From: Cryptomeria japonica
Lineage: Eukaryota; Streptophyta; Pinopsida; Cupressales; Cupressaceae
Direction: 5' to 3'
Assembly: GCF_030272615.1 (NCBI RefSeq)
Contig: NC_081410.1
Coordinates: 571,163,152 to 571,227,151 of the forward strand
Length of the DNA: 64,000 nt
Under the pieces are notes generated by a model. It worked only from the letters and a program-made list of their open reading frames with translations, was not told the DNA's origin and ran no database searches. Positions 22,150 through 33,773 of this stretch are shown piece after piece. Position numbers and translations under genes: made by a program. The stretch's first letter is position 1; every line of letters starts with the position of its first letter.

Positions 22150-25100
22150 TTATTTAAAGACATGATAGATTGATTGAGGTATTTGAATATGACATGCTAA
22201 ATGCTCAACTATAAGTGAGATCAAAAACATGTATAAAATGATAAATATTGAAGAAGACAAGTCACAAGGAATCTTAGAAGAGGGATGAGTGTAATTTATT
22301 AGAGCCTTATCCCTAGAGGAAAGGACTTGATGATGAATAGGAGATAAAGATTCATAAGTAGATTTAGAAATTTGAGGGGATTCATAAAGAGATTTGTTCA
22401 TCGCCAATATTTCCTTATGAGGGGAATGAGAGTTGATAGAAGTAGAAGATGATTTAGTTGAAGTGAGATCATCATCACTACTAAATATAGCATTCACATT
22501 GAGAGATGGTCTATTAGATGCTTTGGTGGGCTTAGAAAGATTATATCCAAGTCCAAATGAATATTCATGCATGTTATGTTCTAAAGGAACTTTAATTCCT
22601 TGTTCATTTGTGCCACAACCATTTCCACTATAGCCACTCTTAGCCAAAATGTGAAAACCACGACCATAAAGGGATGCTAAATCAGAGAGAGATGGTGATG
22701 CCCCATAGGTCTCAGTGCTATTTGTATTAGAGGAAGATGTCGAAGAGTTTGTTGAATCGGAGGTAGCCACAAAGTTGTTACTGAATTGCTTAGACAAAGT
22801 GGGCTTTTCTTTAGTTTCTTCCTTAGATTTTCCCTTCTCAATCTTAGGCACTCTATATTCTCCTACAAAAGTAGGGTTAAAGTCTAAAGATCCCCAATCA
22901 TCTTCTGCGAGAATCTCTTCAGGATCAAAAGCCTTTTCATGTGTAGATTCAAGTTGAGAAGAATCTTCTTCAGGAACTTCAGGCTCATCCAAAGAATTTT
23001 GATTATCAAAGGATGATGGTTCATTCATAGGTACAGAGTCATCGCTAGAAGAGGAAGGTTTAGAAGAACTCCCTTTGGAAGTAGATGTTTGCAAACAAGC
23101 TTGAAAATTAGTATCACCTATCAAGGTATATGTCTTATTGTTATAAATAAATTTAACTTGTCTATGCAATGTAGAGGGGATAGCTTGCATACTGTGAATC
23201 CAAGGTCTCCCTAATAACAAGTTGTATGTTAGATTTCCCGACATAACATGGATAGGAGTAGGCAAAGTAACAGGTCCCACTGTGATGGGTAAGGTGATAA
23301 TACCTAATGAAGACTTAGCCACATTATCAAAGCCTCAAATGGGACAAGAGTTAGGCTCAATAAGGGATGTATCCACATTCATCTTATGTACTAGATTAAT
23401 GCTACACACATTAAGGCCAGAGCCATTATCTACCAGTGTTCGTCTTATAGCAGTGTCATTTATGATAACCACAATCATCAAGGGATCATATTGATGTTGA
23501 ATTTCACTAGTAGGAAATTCATCTTGAGTAAACACAATTTGAGCTTTAGGATTCATCACAGAGTTAACCAAAGACACTATATTACTAGATGTATTAGGTG
23601 GAGGAACATTCAAATCTTTCAAGGCATCTTGTAACATTCCATGATGAGCGAAAGAAGTTTGGATCAAATCCCAAAGGGATATCTTTGCCGGAGTAGCTTT
23701 AAGTTGTTCTATGAGATCATATTCCTTACCAAGAACTTGTGAAATACGGGGAGCTTGAGGAAGAATAGGTTGGGAAGGAGGAAGTGAAGTTGGGATAACT
23801 GGAGGGGGATTAGGTTGCCTATTGTTTCTTGTGTTATAGGTATGAGCAACCACATTATAACTCTCTCTAGTCAGTTGCTTAGCATACTCATAAGGGCTCT
23901 TAGTAGAATAACCTCCTTGCACAGTAATAATAGGTTTCTTAGGAGTGCAAAAAGAATCATTAGCATAACCACCTTGAACCACTAAGATAGGCTTATTTAC
24001 AGGTTGAGAATTTTGAGAAGGACAAGCACCTTGGACAGTGAAGAGAGGTTTGTTAGGTGTTTCATTCACACATATCAAATTGATTGAGGATGGTTTAGAG
24101 GAATGAACAAAGGTGTTGGAAGAATTTTTGATAGTCTTCTCTTGCACTAAAATCTTATCACGGATTAAATCAATTTTAGGAGAGAGACAAGGGGTAGGCA
24201 TATCATCCTCTATCATCAAAGGATCTACATGGGGAATAAACTCTCTAGGAGAAGGATCAAAATTACTCTCTAAAGTCTCACTTTTGAGAGGGAGATCTTT
24301 GAAAGAGATGTTAACCATCTTGCTTTGAACTAGGGTTTCCTTATGAGTAGAACCAAGTTGAGGAGAGGGAGATGCTTTATTTTTAGAGGGAGAATAATTG
24401 AGATTCAAGGAAGGTGAGAAACTATCAAGGGAGTTTTCAATCTTGATTTCATCCCCTTTGGCTAGGGTTCTCTCATGGGATAGAGAATAATCTACACCTT
24501 CTTCTAATGGTTCATCCCAAATAGTGAAGTTGTTGAAAGGAATGTTTGAAGTATTGTTAATTTCGGGAGAGGAGATAACATTGTTTGTTAATTCCTCATC
24601 CTTAGGAGGGAGAGCATCAATAGATGTGTTAAACTCATCCTCTTTCCTCAAAATATGTTCAATATGATCTTTAGGGGAGAGAGAATTAAGGAAATTGCTT
24701 ATTATTTCATCTTCTTTCTCTAAGGGATGCTTATGGGTAAGACAAACTTTAGGAGAAGGGTAACCATTTATCATTAATTCACCATCTCTAGTGGGAATTT
24801 TGTTGGAAAAGGAAATGCCATCACTACGAAATGTAGGCATAATGTCATCTTCTTGCACAAAAGGATCCTCATGAAGGGAGTTTTTTTTAGGAGGAACATG
24901 AACATATTTCTCCAAAGATTCATGCTTAGGAAGGAGATCTTTGAAAGAAGTGTTCATAACCTCTTGTTGCACTAACATGCCCCCATTGGAAGGACAAACT
25001 TTAGGAGAAAATAAGTCAATGTCCATCAATACCTTTTCACTTAGAGAGGCATCATGTAGGGAAGGTGAAGTAATATTAAGAAAGGTGTTTATGATATCAT

Positions 25101-25326
25101 TCTCTTCCTCTAGGATAGCTAAATAGGAAGGGCACATTTTAGGAGAATTGTCAAGATCACTCTTAAAGTCTGCATCCTTAGAGCATGGGAGAGTCTCAAA
25201 GAGATTGGTAGCAACTCTTTTAGGCACTAAAATGTTGTTATAGATATGGGAAGGTTCTTTAGGAGAAGGAAAAATTGAAACAAGGGAAGCTAACCCATTA
25301 TCACATCTATGAAATGAATGCATCAT
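22150..25326 (-). pseudogene. Gag-Pro-like polyprotein with G-patch-like motif, one stop
   Basis: One frame runs from the ATG at 25326 to 22150 (about 1,058 codons), broken only by a TGA at 23337-23335, four codons before an internal Met. In context TGA fits a CGA codon changed by CpG deamination. The first 430 residues are acidic and Ser/Pro-rich with loosely repeated DLFSPKVCPS-type units. Three KPIxTVQGGY-like repeats lie at about residues 440-500. A linker with EYDLIEQLKATPAKISLWDL and then the retropepsin site LVDNGSGLNV (Asp near residue 633, about 23430) follow. After the stop come LLGRPWIHSMQAIPSTLH and a G-patch-like motif (22662-22543: GYSGNGCGTNEQGI then FGLGY). No zinc knuckle or RT was seen. 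Confidence 0.8.
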
Positions 25327-25652
25327 GACAACAATATTCCTCTTTCAAATGATAACATATGCAAAATAGAAGGAAATGTTTAATTTTAAACAATGAAAGA
25401 ACTTAGAATGTAGATTTAGAAAATGAAATTTACGATTCAAATGAGTTCTTAAATCAGATTTGAAATGTTTGATCCCAATTAAGCTATCCACAAGTTCAAC
25501 TTTGAATTGAAAAATTAGGGTTTTAGCAAAAATTTCCTCTAAATTTTTTGAATCTTGCAAGAAATTAAAACTTGTAAATAGCATAAACACTCAAATTTGA
25601 AAACATAAATCAGAATTAGAGAAGATTGGAGTTCACGTCGAGTTCACCAAAA
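25327..25652 (-). other. Leader and candidate primer site of the nested element
   Basis: On the minus strand, a few bases after the LTR end, TTTGGTGAACTCGACGTGAA (25650-25631) begins with the TGG typical of a primer site. I cannot assign the tRNA. The remaining leader to the ATG at 25326 is A/T-rich without long frames. Confidence 0.55.
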
Positions 25653-27313
25653 TGTGTAGGAGAAAAAGTGAAACTAAGCAAACATGCCCTAATCTCACTT
25701 TCAACCACACACTTGTGGAATACGAAAGAGCCTAGAGGTATCACACAATTGGCTACTCCCTTTTGTGGAAGAGAGAGCCATGGGCTACCTATTAGGATTT
25801 CTATTCCTTTGTTGTAATTGAAAGATAAAATGATGCAAGTTCAATCCCTAACCCCAAAGTGCAAGTATGAACTAATAATGAGATTGCAGAATTGAACTTA
25901 AACAATGGAAAGCTGTAAACACAAGGACAAAACAAGAATGCAAATGCGTACCCGGGGTTAAAATTTGAGTGAAAATGTTCAGGACGGGGGCGCAGGCACC
26001 ACTGTCCTGATTCTGCCCCTGAAACTGCTCCGGAAACCACTGTTTTGCAACCTGAAAAGCTGTCGAAAATGCTGAAACTGCTATCTGACAGAGGGACCAG
26101 GGTACCCAGCGCCCCTGTCCTGGCAGGAATAGGGCACCCCACGCCCCTGTCCTGGTCTTTTTCTCTGAAACTTGGTGCGGAGTGTTGTCTCGGCCTGCTT
26201 TTCCCGGATCTGCAACTTGCGGTGTCATCCGAATCCTGAAACCTGCACTTATATCTGAAAAGGGTATGGTGGGCAGCTATATAGGGTTTTGCCTTAGTCA
26301 AACCCCCGCTTCGGTGATTTCCACCTCCACGACTAGCCAAGTTGTATTGTAAAAGTAATGTGTGTGTAGACCTTGTGTGTGTGCAAGATCCTAAAATGCA
26401 AGTAAGCAAACTAGAGCAACCTAGAAAGTAAACCCTAATTGCTTGTAAATGACAATGTAAATGCTCCAAATCAAGATGCAAAGTGATCTAAATTATGAAT
26501 ACAAATGATATAATGAGGCTTATGCAAAGACATGAAAACAACATGAAATCATACCCAACCCCAAGGGAGGGGTACAAGCCAATCTTCAGTCGGTGATCCC
26601 TTATTGCTCTTCAATGTCTTCCAAGCCCTAAATGTATGAATGAAATTGATGAATGCTTGATGGATGGATGTTGAATGTTGTTGAAGTCTTCAAAGATCTG
26701 CTCTTTCGCTACATAGAAGGTCCCTGAAACCAAAATTCTGGATCCTTTCAAATGAAGAAAGAGATCCCTTATATATGAAACCCTAGGTCATAATTTCAAC
26801 TTTTGGTCGACCTAGAGATTGAATCTCCCACCAATTTCTTGGGGTTAAGCTTTATTTTATGATTGGATCGTGCTCCTAAAATTTCAGGAAAAATATTCGA
26901 GACCATGTGCACTCCGGGCGCGATGGTCCTCTTCGGGCGCCATGGTCTTGACAACTTTTCACCAAATTTTCAGGGCCGTCAGATATGATGATTTTAGAGA
27001 GAATCCCAAAGTTACAAGTGATTTTGAGATGTTTTGACCCCCGAAATCAAGCCCCCAAGTTCAAAATAGGACCTAATTAGGGTTTTTGATTAAATGATGT
27101 ATTGGAGGAATAAATGAAAAGGGCACACTTTAATGAAAGGGCCCAACTTTATGATGTGGAAGATGATGAAATAGAACCTTAGACCTAAATAATTTGATTA
27201 ATTAAGTGCTAAAGGGGAAATGTAATGCAAAATGCAAAATGCACCAAGGTGGGTACCAAACTAGGTGTGAAATTGTACCACCCTAGCAAGTGCGTACAAT
27301 TTACGACGCTACA
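25653..27313 (-). repeat. Right (5') LTR of the nested gypsy-like element (1661 bp)
   Basis: It pairs with 18655-20326. It differs in having two rather than three 30-bp minisatellite units (26092-26157) and a duplicated CTCCGGGCGCGATGGTCC/CTTCGGGCGCCATGGTC segment (26913-26946) found once in the left LTR. Confidence 0.88.
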
Positions 27314-28857
27314 GTCAGTTATATCTTCTCTTACTCCTTGTCTTTTGTTTTTATGTTGTGAAGACTATTTTATGTTCTGTTCTATGTTCTTCCTCAAAGT
27401 TGAACTTGAACCTTTGAACCTTTAGGTTCTTGGTTCAAGGTTCAAAGTTCAAAATTCTTAGTCTGAGGCTTCATTTAGAAATGGTGCATGTATCATGGAG
27501 GGAAAATGACAGCGGGAAAGGGAATATTCTAGGTACTTTGAGATGTTAGTTTCTAATTATGGAAAATAATCATGATACTTTGTGTGACATGTAATGGAGT
27601 GACTTGAAATTAACTACATATCAGATATCCATCAAATTAGGTGTCAATTCACACAAGTTTACTTAATTAGTACAGCTAGCTAGGATTTGAGTGATATTTT
27701 ATTCATTTTTTTTGTTGTAAAAAGATAGCAATCTTTCTAGTACCTTCTCAGTAGCCATGAAAGCGAAGGAGGCCTGAGGTATTGTATCTGCACTCAGAAG
27801 GTTTTGACAATTTGCTATTAGGATCAGGTTAGTTTCAATTGTTTCTTCTTCTATTGTATTTAATTGCTTTGAAGCTAGTTGTTGTTCATTTCCTTTTTTG
27901 TTATAGTGAAATTCATTTTATTCCCAAATTTTTTTGATAAATATGAAAGGGGCCATCATGAGGCCAACTCTACCAAAATTGGGTCATACTTCTTGTTTGG
28001 TTAGCTCACTACCAAAGATTGGTGAAACTTCACTAGCACAAGTAGACCTCACTGATATCCTAGAAAGAGCTAAGAATCCAACTCAAAATTCCATGATGGA
28101 GAAAATTATAATAAGTGGTCTGATTGAAGCTATTGCATTTCTTTTTGCCATATCGTGCCCGAAGCTAGTTTTAGAATGTATGAGCTGGTATGATGTAGAA
28201 CACAGGTGTATTAGGGATATCAATGGAGAGGTGTTGTTGAAAATTGATAGGGATACCGTAATAGAAGCCATGGGAATTCCCCATAAGGAGCCATATGAAG
28301 ATTGGACCATTCTGACTTCATACTTTTTCTTTTCCAAGAAGAAGAGAACATATAGAAGTGTAATTGCTAGGAACTAGTTGTTGAAATCCAAAATGGAGGT
28401 TCCAGGTTGTCGAGGCCACTCACTAGAAAACATTTTATAAGAGAAGTGGGGGATATTGTTATTTTGTTGAACAGTTTGAAGGGAAATGCTCATGCCTTTT
28501 ATTGGGAAGACTGGATGTATTTCTACATTGAAGTAATGTTGAATGGAAGTGCTTATCTATATTGGGGACAACTTGTTACAGAGAGAATGCATGAGGGCTT
28601 AAACAAATTTGTAGGGATGAGAGGTTTTGATATGTCCTTGTACTTGTTTTATATGCTTGCTTGCACTTGAGACTGGAATGGCTTACACCATGAACCCTAG
28701 GTTGATGGGAAAAGGTATTACGAATACTATCCTCACCTACAATAGTAGAGATATGCTGTAAACTTCACGAGGTGGAACGATATATTTGTAGGTAGATTGG
28801 TTCATGATTTGTAGGGTAACATAAACAAGAGATTATCAACAGAAGCAATAGAATTTG
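27314..28857 (+). repeat. 3' LTR of the giant element, second segment
   Basis: It resumes at gtcagttatatc and parallels 8014-9570 of the 5' LTR. It ends at the copia insertion site atttg (28853-28857). It holds the N-terminal part of the U3-encoded protein. Confidence 0.88.
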
Positions 28858-29180
28858 TGTTAGGGTTTCTAGTAGATCCGAAGCAAATATGAGCTAAAAA
28901 TTATATGCAGATTTAAATACAAAAGATGAAGGAATAAAACAAGACACAGATAACACAGAGATTTAACGTGGTTCACCCAAAATGGGTTACGTCCACCATA
29001 CATAGCCATCCAATCTTTCTTATTATCCAGCAAAAATAGTACATCAACCTTACAATGCCTTAAGCATCCCCATCGCTTATAACATGTGTTTTTAGGGCAA
29101 AAACAAAGTCAGCCTTTTTAGGGTTTTATTACAATGTCGGTTTTCATCAACAAAAAAAGAAACCCCAAAAAAATTCAATA
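28858..29180 (-). repeat. Left (3') LTR of the copia element (323 bp)
   Basis: It matches the outer part of 33306-33773 but lacks about 145 bp of GC-rich sequence at the U3 end. Its inner end is TTCAATA, where CAACA is expected. Confidence 0.8.
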
Positions 29181-29240
29181 ATCTCCCACTTGGAGACTGA
29201 TTAGGCTCCACACTGAACAATCTCCCACTTGGAGACTGAT
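29181..29240 (-). other. Duplicated polypurine tract of the copia element
   Basis: The minus-strand motif CAGTCTCCAAGTGGGAGAT occurs next to the LTR (29199-29181) and again 40 bp further in (29239-29221). Both are followed by ATTRTT-type starts. Confidence 0.7.
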
Positions 29241-29369
29241 ACTACATGACATCACTATACATGCAACATCTGCTAGATAAAACACTAGGACTCGACCGGT
29301 ATAAATTCCACAATTATCAATCAAGAAGACCAATAGAAACTGATGAAGAAATTAGCTTCTCCTGTGGAA

Positions 29370-30700
29370 CTACCTTCATGAACATATTGGTAGGATTCTC
29401 ACTTGTGTGAATCTTCTCAAGCTGTAACTAACCCTCCTCCAAAACAATCTAGATGAAGTGGTACCTGAACTGAATATGCTTTGTCCTTGAATGAAAAGCA
29501 GAGATCTTCGCAAGATGAATGGCACTCTGGCTATCAGTATACAATGGGCGATCCTCCTGTGTCTGACCCAATTCCTCTAGAAAACATTGTAACCAAATCA
29601 TCCCCTTGTTGGCTTTTGTAGCAGCAACATACTCAGCTTCAGTGGTTGAAAGTGCAACAACCTTTTGCAGCCTAGAAATCCAACTGACTGCAGTTCCCCC
29701 TATAGTAAAAACATACCTTGTAGTACTCCTCCATGAATCAATATCACCTGCTAGATCAGAGTCAACAAATCCACTCAAAGCAACATTAGATCCTTTGAAA
29801 CATAATGCCTTCGTAGTGGTTCCTTTCAAATACCGAAGGATCCATTTCACAACATTCCAATGTTCCATACCTGGATTACTCATAAACCAGCTCACAACTC
29901 CCACTGCATGTGCAATATCTGGCCTTGTGCATACCATTGCATACATCAGACTGCCAACAGCTGATGAATATGGGATGTTAGACATTTTATTAACCTCTCT
30001 TTGTGCCTTTGGGCACATATCCTTAGTCAATTTGAAATGACTAGCCAAAGGTGTACTAACTGCTTTTGCATCCTGCATGTTAAATCTTTTCAACACCACC
30101 TTTATATACTCACTTTGGGACAAATTCAAGGTTCTATTTTTCCTCTCCCGTGTAATCCTGATATTGAGAATTTGCTTAGCTGCACCCAAATCCTTCATAG
30201 CAAATGACCTGGCTAATTTATGTTTAAGATCATTTATATGTTGCATGCTAGACCCAGCAATAAGCATGTCATCAACATAACGCAACAAGATAATATAACT
30301 ACCATTATCCATTCTCTTAAAATATTCACAATGATCAGAATAACATCTATGATAACCATGCTCAACCATGAAACTATCAAATTTTAAATACCATTGTCGG
30401 GGTGCTTGCTTTAGGCCATACAAACGTTTCTTCAACCTGCACACCAAGTTCTCCTTACCTTTGACCTCATATCCCTGTGGTTGCAACATGTAAATTTCCT
30501 CCTCCAAATCTCCATGCAGAAAAGTTTTTTTGACATCTAGTTGTTCAAGATGTAAACCATCTGTAGCCATAAGACTAAGTACAGTTCTAATTGAAGTCAT
30601 TTTTACAACTGGAGAAAATATTTCATCATAATCTATACCCTTTTTTCTGTTCAAAACCTTTTATCACAAGTCTGGCCTTATATCTTTTCTGACCTCCTTC
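29370..30700 (-). pseudogene. Copia reverse transcriptase and RNase H
   Basis: A nearly intact 401-codon frame (30654-29449) carries the palm motif LEQLDVKKTFLHGDLEEEIY, RLYGLKQAPRQW and the catalytic RYVDDMLIAG (YVDD at residues 126-129). The RNase H follows with GFVDSDLAGD, LSTTEAEYVA and YTDSQSAIHLA. The last conserved block continues past a stop at 29449 (LEKIHTSENPTNMF, near 29420-29375). The upstream join to the integrase region needs two frame shifts, both in A-runs near 30750 and 30650. Catalytic residues are kept. Confidence 0.88.
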
Positions 30701-32400
30701 CTCCTCCTTTAGCCTATAAACCCATTTGTTAGCTAAAGCTCTTTTTTTCTACAGGTAAAGGGACTAAGTCCCAAGTCTTATTTTTCATCAAGGAGTCCAT
30801 CTCCTCTTTTATGCCTAGCTCCTACTGTTGGTTGGCATCCACCTGCATTGCTTCTTCATATTCTTCTAGTTCACCAGAATCAGTTAATAAAATAGAATAC
30901 AAAGAAGGAGAAAATCTTTTAGGGGGTCTACTTGACCTTGTAGAACATCTAACACTTGCAGGAGTTTGTGGGAGAATCTGTTGTTGCTGAGCATCAGGTA
31001 CCTGTGGCATTTCATTTTTAGGAATCTCATCCAACACCACATATTCTTGTTTGTCCTATTCATGCTTCTTTTCCTGCATCTGTTCTTTATACATAACCCT
31101 CTCATTGAATATAACATCTCTACTTCTAATTATTTTCTTATTTTCAAAATCCCATAACCAGTAGCCATATTCATCTATCCCATATCCAATGAAGGTACAT
31201 TTCTGAGATTTAGCATCAAGCTTGGTTCTGTTTTCTTTATCAACATGGACAAAGGCTTTACAACCAAAGGTTTTCAGAAAAGAATAATTTACCTTTTTAC
31301 TAGTCCATGCCTCCTTTGGAATACCACCATCCAAAGGGGTTGAATGTCCTCTATTTATCAAATAGAAACCAGTATGTACAACATCTACCCAAAAATGTAA
31401 GGTCAATCCAGCATGCAATCTCATGCTCCTTGCGCATTCCATGATAGTCCTATTCATTCTCTCTGACATACCATTTTCCTGTGGAGTTCCTAGAATTGTC
31501 TTCTACTTTCGAATCCCATTTAAGGAGTAGTAATCTTCAAATGCTTTTCTGCAATACTCACCTCCATTATCCGATATGAGACACTTCAACTTTTTTCCTG
31601 TCTCATTCTCAACCAAAGTTTTCCATTTCTTAAAAGTTTCAAAAACATCTGATTTTTGTTTTAGGAAATGTACCCATGTTTTTTTGGTTGAGTCATCAAT
31701 AAAAATAACATAATAACAAGAGCCACCAAGAGATGATACCTGAGCCAGTCCCTATACATGTGAATGCACAAGCTATAACTTCTCACTCTTCTTCTCTTTC
31801 CCAACCTCGAGAAATCTGACTCTTTTTTGTTTACCATAAACACAGTTTTCATAGAACTCTAAATCAATCTTCTTTAGTCCTAGCAATAGATTTTTGGAGT
31901 GAAGGATTTTCATCCCTTTCTCACTCATGTGCCCAAGCCTATGGTGCCACATTATCGAATCTGTTCTTGCAACATCTATTGTTATTGTCCCTGTAGTAAC
32001 TTTATTTGTAGTAGCTAAGGTAGAGTAAGTGTTACCAGTACACAGATATAATGTGCCTACTTTTGCACCTTTAGCTACTACTAATGATCCTTTAGTGACC
32101 TTCCACATACTGTCTGAGAAGGTAACTATGCAATCTTCACTACCTAGTTGCCTTGTAGAAATTAAATTTATTCTTAAATTTGGAACATGTCTTACCTCCT
32201 GCAGAAACCAGTCATTTCCATTCTGCAACTTGATCTTTATCTTTCCTTTTCCAACAATTTGACAGGGCTCATCATCACCCAAATATACCTGTCCAAAATC
32301 ACCTTGAACATAATCTAGAAAATATTTTCTATGGGGTGTAGCATGAAATGAAGCCCCAGAATCTATTACCCAGGAATCATTAAAATTATCCAAACATAAG
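30700..32400 (-). pseudogene. Copia protease and integrase
   Basis: The protease site is SWVIDSGASFHATPH (near 32375-32330). The GAG_pre-integrase zinc region has WHHRLGHMSEKGM (near 31955-31917). The integrase core shows VIFIDDSTKKTW (near 31710-31675), ISDNGGEY (near 31585-31560) and GTPQENGMSERMNRT (near 31495-31450), giving all three catalytic acidic residues. A C-terminal part follows at 31469-31056, then RRS/PP-rich linker sequence at 31040-30822. Five or more stops interrupt one otherwise continuous frame (31782, 31757, 31506, 31056 and 30822 are the clearest). Confidence 0.85.
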
Positions 32401-33254
32401 ATTAAAGCATCTTGTAAAGTATTACTTGCAATATTAGCTTCCTTACTGTCATTTTCATTTTTGTCTCCTTCTTTGTTTTTCTGAGACCAACAGTCTTTCT
32501 TTAGATGACCAGGCTTTTCGTAGTACCGGCAATCTTTCTTTCCTCTAGATTGAGAGTGTCCTTTCTTTGACTTCCCTCATGACTTCTCATTCCCAGGGCC
32601 TCTTCCTCTTTTCTTTGATCTTCCTCTATTCTCCACATTCAAAACACTACTCGATGATGTTGGAGTGTCACCTATGCTTTTCCTTCGCATTTCCACGCTT
32701 AGGATAACACCAACAATATCATCAAATATCAAAGTATTTTTACCAGAGACAAAGTTACTTACAGCCATAACCAAGCTATTACAACTTTCTGGCAAAGAAC
32801 ATAAAATCAAGAGAGCCCTAACCTCTTCTACAAAAGTAATTTTTACCAAAGACAATTGACTAGTAATTGTATTAAATTCATTTAAGTGCTCTGCTACAGA
32901 TCCTCCCTCACTCATTTTCAAATTAAACAAATGCTTCATAAGAAATACCTTATTCAAAGATGAGGGTTTCTCATACAACTTAGCCAATGTTGCCATCAAA
33001 TCTACAGCCATTTTTGCTTCTGTAATATTGAAAGCTACAGACAGTGCAAGGCACAATCGAATGGATCCCAGTGCCTTTCTATGTAAAATGTCCCACTTTT
33101 CATCTAACATTACATTCGCTTTCTTTGCCTTTCCTTCCAATGGCCGCCACAAATCCTTTTGATACAAGTAATCCTCCATCTGCATTTTCCATAACTGATA
33201 ATTCTGGCTGTTAAACTTTTTGACCTTGAATTTGGAATCCTCCATTGCTCCCAC
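32400..33254 (-). pseudogene. gag: Copia Gag with altered zinc knuckle
   Basis: The 225-codon frame from ATG 33254 has the copia Gag pattern: FNSQNYQLWKMQMEDYL near the start, then the UBN2-type core (ALGSIRLCLALSV, LYEKPSSLNKVFLMKHLFNL, LPESCNSLVMAV). A TGA at 32579-32577 ends it, but the same frame continues to the protease. The zinc knuckle (near 32538-32500) reads CRYYEKPGHLKKDC: the second Cys of CX2CX4HX4C is Tyr, explained by one G-to-A change. The zinc site would be lost in this copy. Confidence 0.85.
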
Positions 33255-33290
33255 TCAAAACTGAAACTTCTGCCAATTTATAGAAAACCT

Positions 33291-33305
33291 TGCTCTGATA
33301 CAAAT
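33291..33305 (-). other. Primer binding site of the copia element
   Basis: Minus-strand TGTATCAGAGCA directly follows the LTR. It differs by one base from TGGTATCAGAGC, the plant initiator tRNA-Met site. Confidence 0.8.
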
Positions 33306-33773
33306 TGTTAGGGTTTCTAGTAGATCCGAAGCAAATATGAACTAACAATTATATGAAGATTTAAATACAAAAGATGAAGGAATAAAATAAGACATGGATA
33401 ACACAAAGATTTAATGTGGTTCACCCAGAATGGGTTACGTCCACCATACACAGCCATCCTATCTTTCTTATTATCCAGCAAAAATAGTACATCAACCTTA
33501 CAATGCCTTAAGCATCCCAACCACTTATAACATGCATTTTTAGGGAAAAAACAAAGTCAGGCTTTTTAGGGTTTTATCACAATGTCAGTTTTCATCAACA
33601 AAAAAAAATACCAAAAAAATAAAATTTTCTCGGGGGCTCCACCCCTGAACCCCCGCTTTCCTCGAGGGTTGCCGACCTCAAACCCCTGCCCGGGGCTTGG
33701 CCTAGCCCCAGACCTTGGCAAGGATACGTGCTAAGTGTACAATACTTTGCTGATCAATCACCACATTTCAACA
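33306..33773 (-). repeat. Right (5') LTR of the copia element (468 bp)
   Basis: It starts TGTTAGGG and ends TTTCAACA next to the TSD atttg. It includes a GC-rich patch (33632-33720) with GGGGGCTCCACCCC and CCCGGGGCTTGGCC blocks, absent from the left LTR. Confidence 0.85.

Larger units (their letters stand above)
18655..27313 (-). mobile_element. Nested 8659-bp gypsy-like element lacking RT and integrase
   Basis: It has direct LTRs at both ends (TGTGTAGG...GCTACA), a perfect 5-bp TSD gtcag (18650-18654 and 27314-27318), a polypurine tract next to the left LTR and a candidate primer site next to the right LTR. It is therefore a minus-strand element. The interrupted host sequence resumes at 27314 exactly where it stopped. 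The only long coding region (25326-22150) has a retropepsin-like domain but no reverse transcriptase or integrase follows, so the element would depend on enzymes from elsewhere. Confidence 0.9.
28858..33773 (-). mobile_element. Nested Ty1/copia retrotransposon, 4916 bp
   Basis: LTRs start TGTTAGGG and end CAACA (left end CAATA). The 5-bp TSD atttg is perfect (28853-28857 and 33774-33778). Both flanks rejoin to match the 5' LTR of the host element near 9565. A tRNA-iMet-type primer site and polypurine tract orient it on the minus strand. It encodes Gag, protease, integrase, RT and RNase H in copia order, with several stops and two frameshifts. I would place it near the Tork/Tnt1 group, without certainty. 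Confidence 0.92.

Noticed and set aside
29606-30280. Plus-strand frames of 144, 68 and 67 codons
   Set aside because: Shadows of the copia reverse transcriptase/RNase H coding strand.
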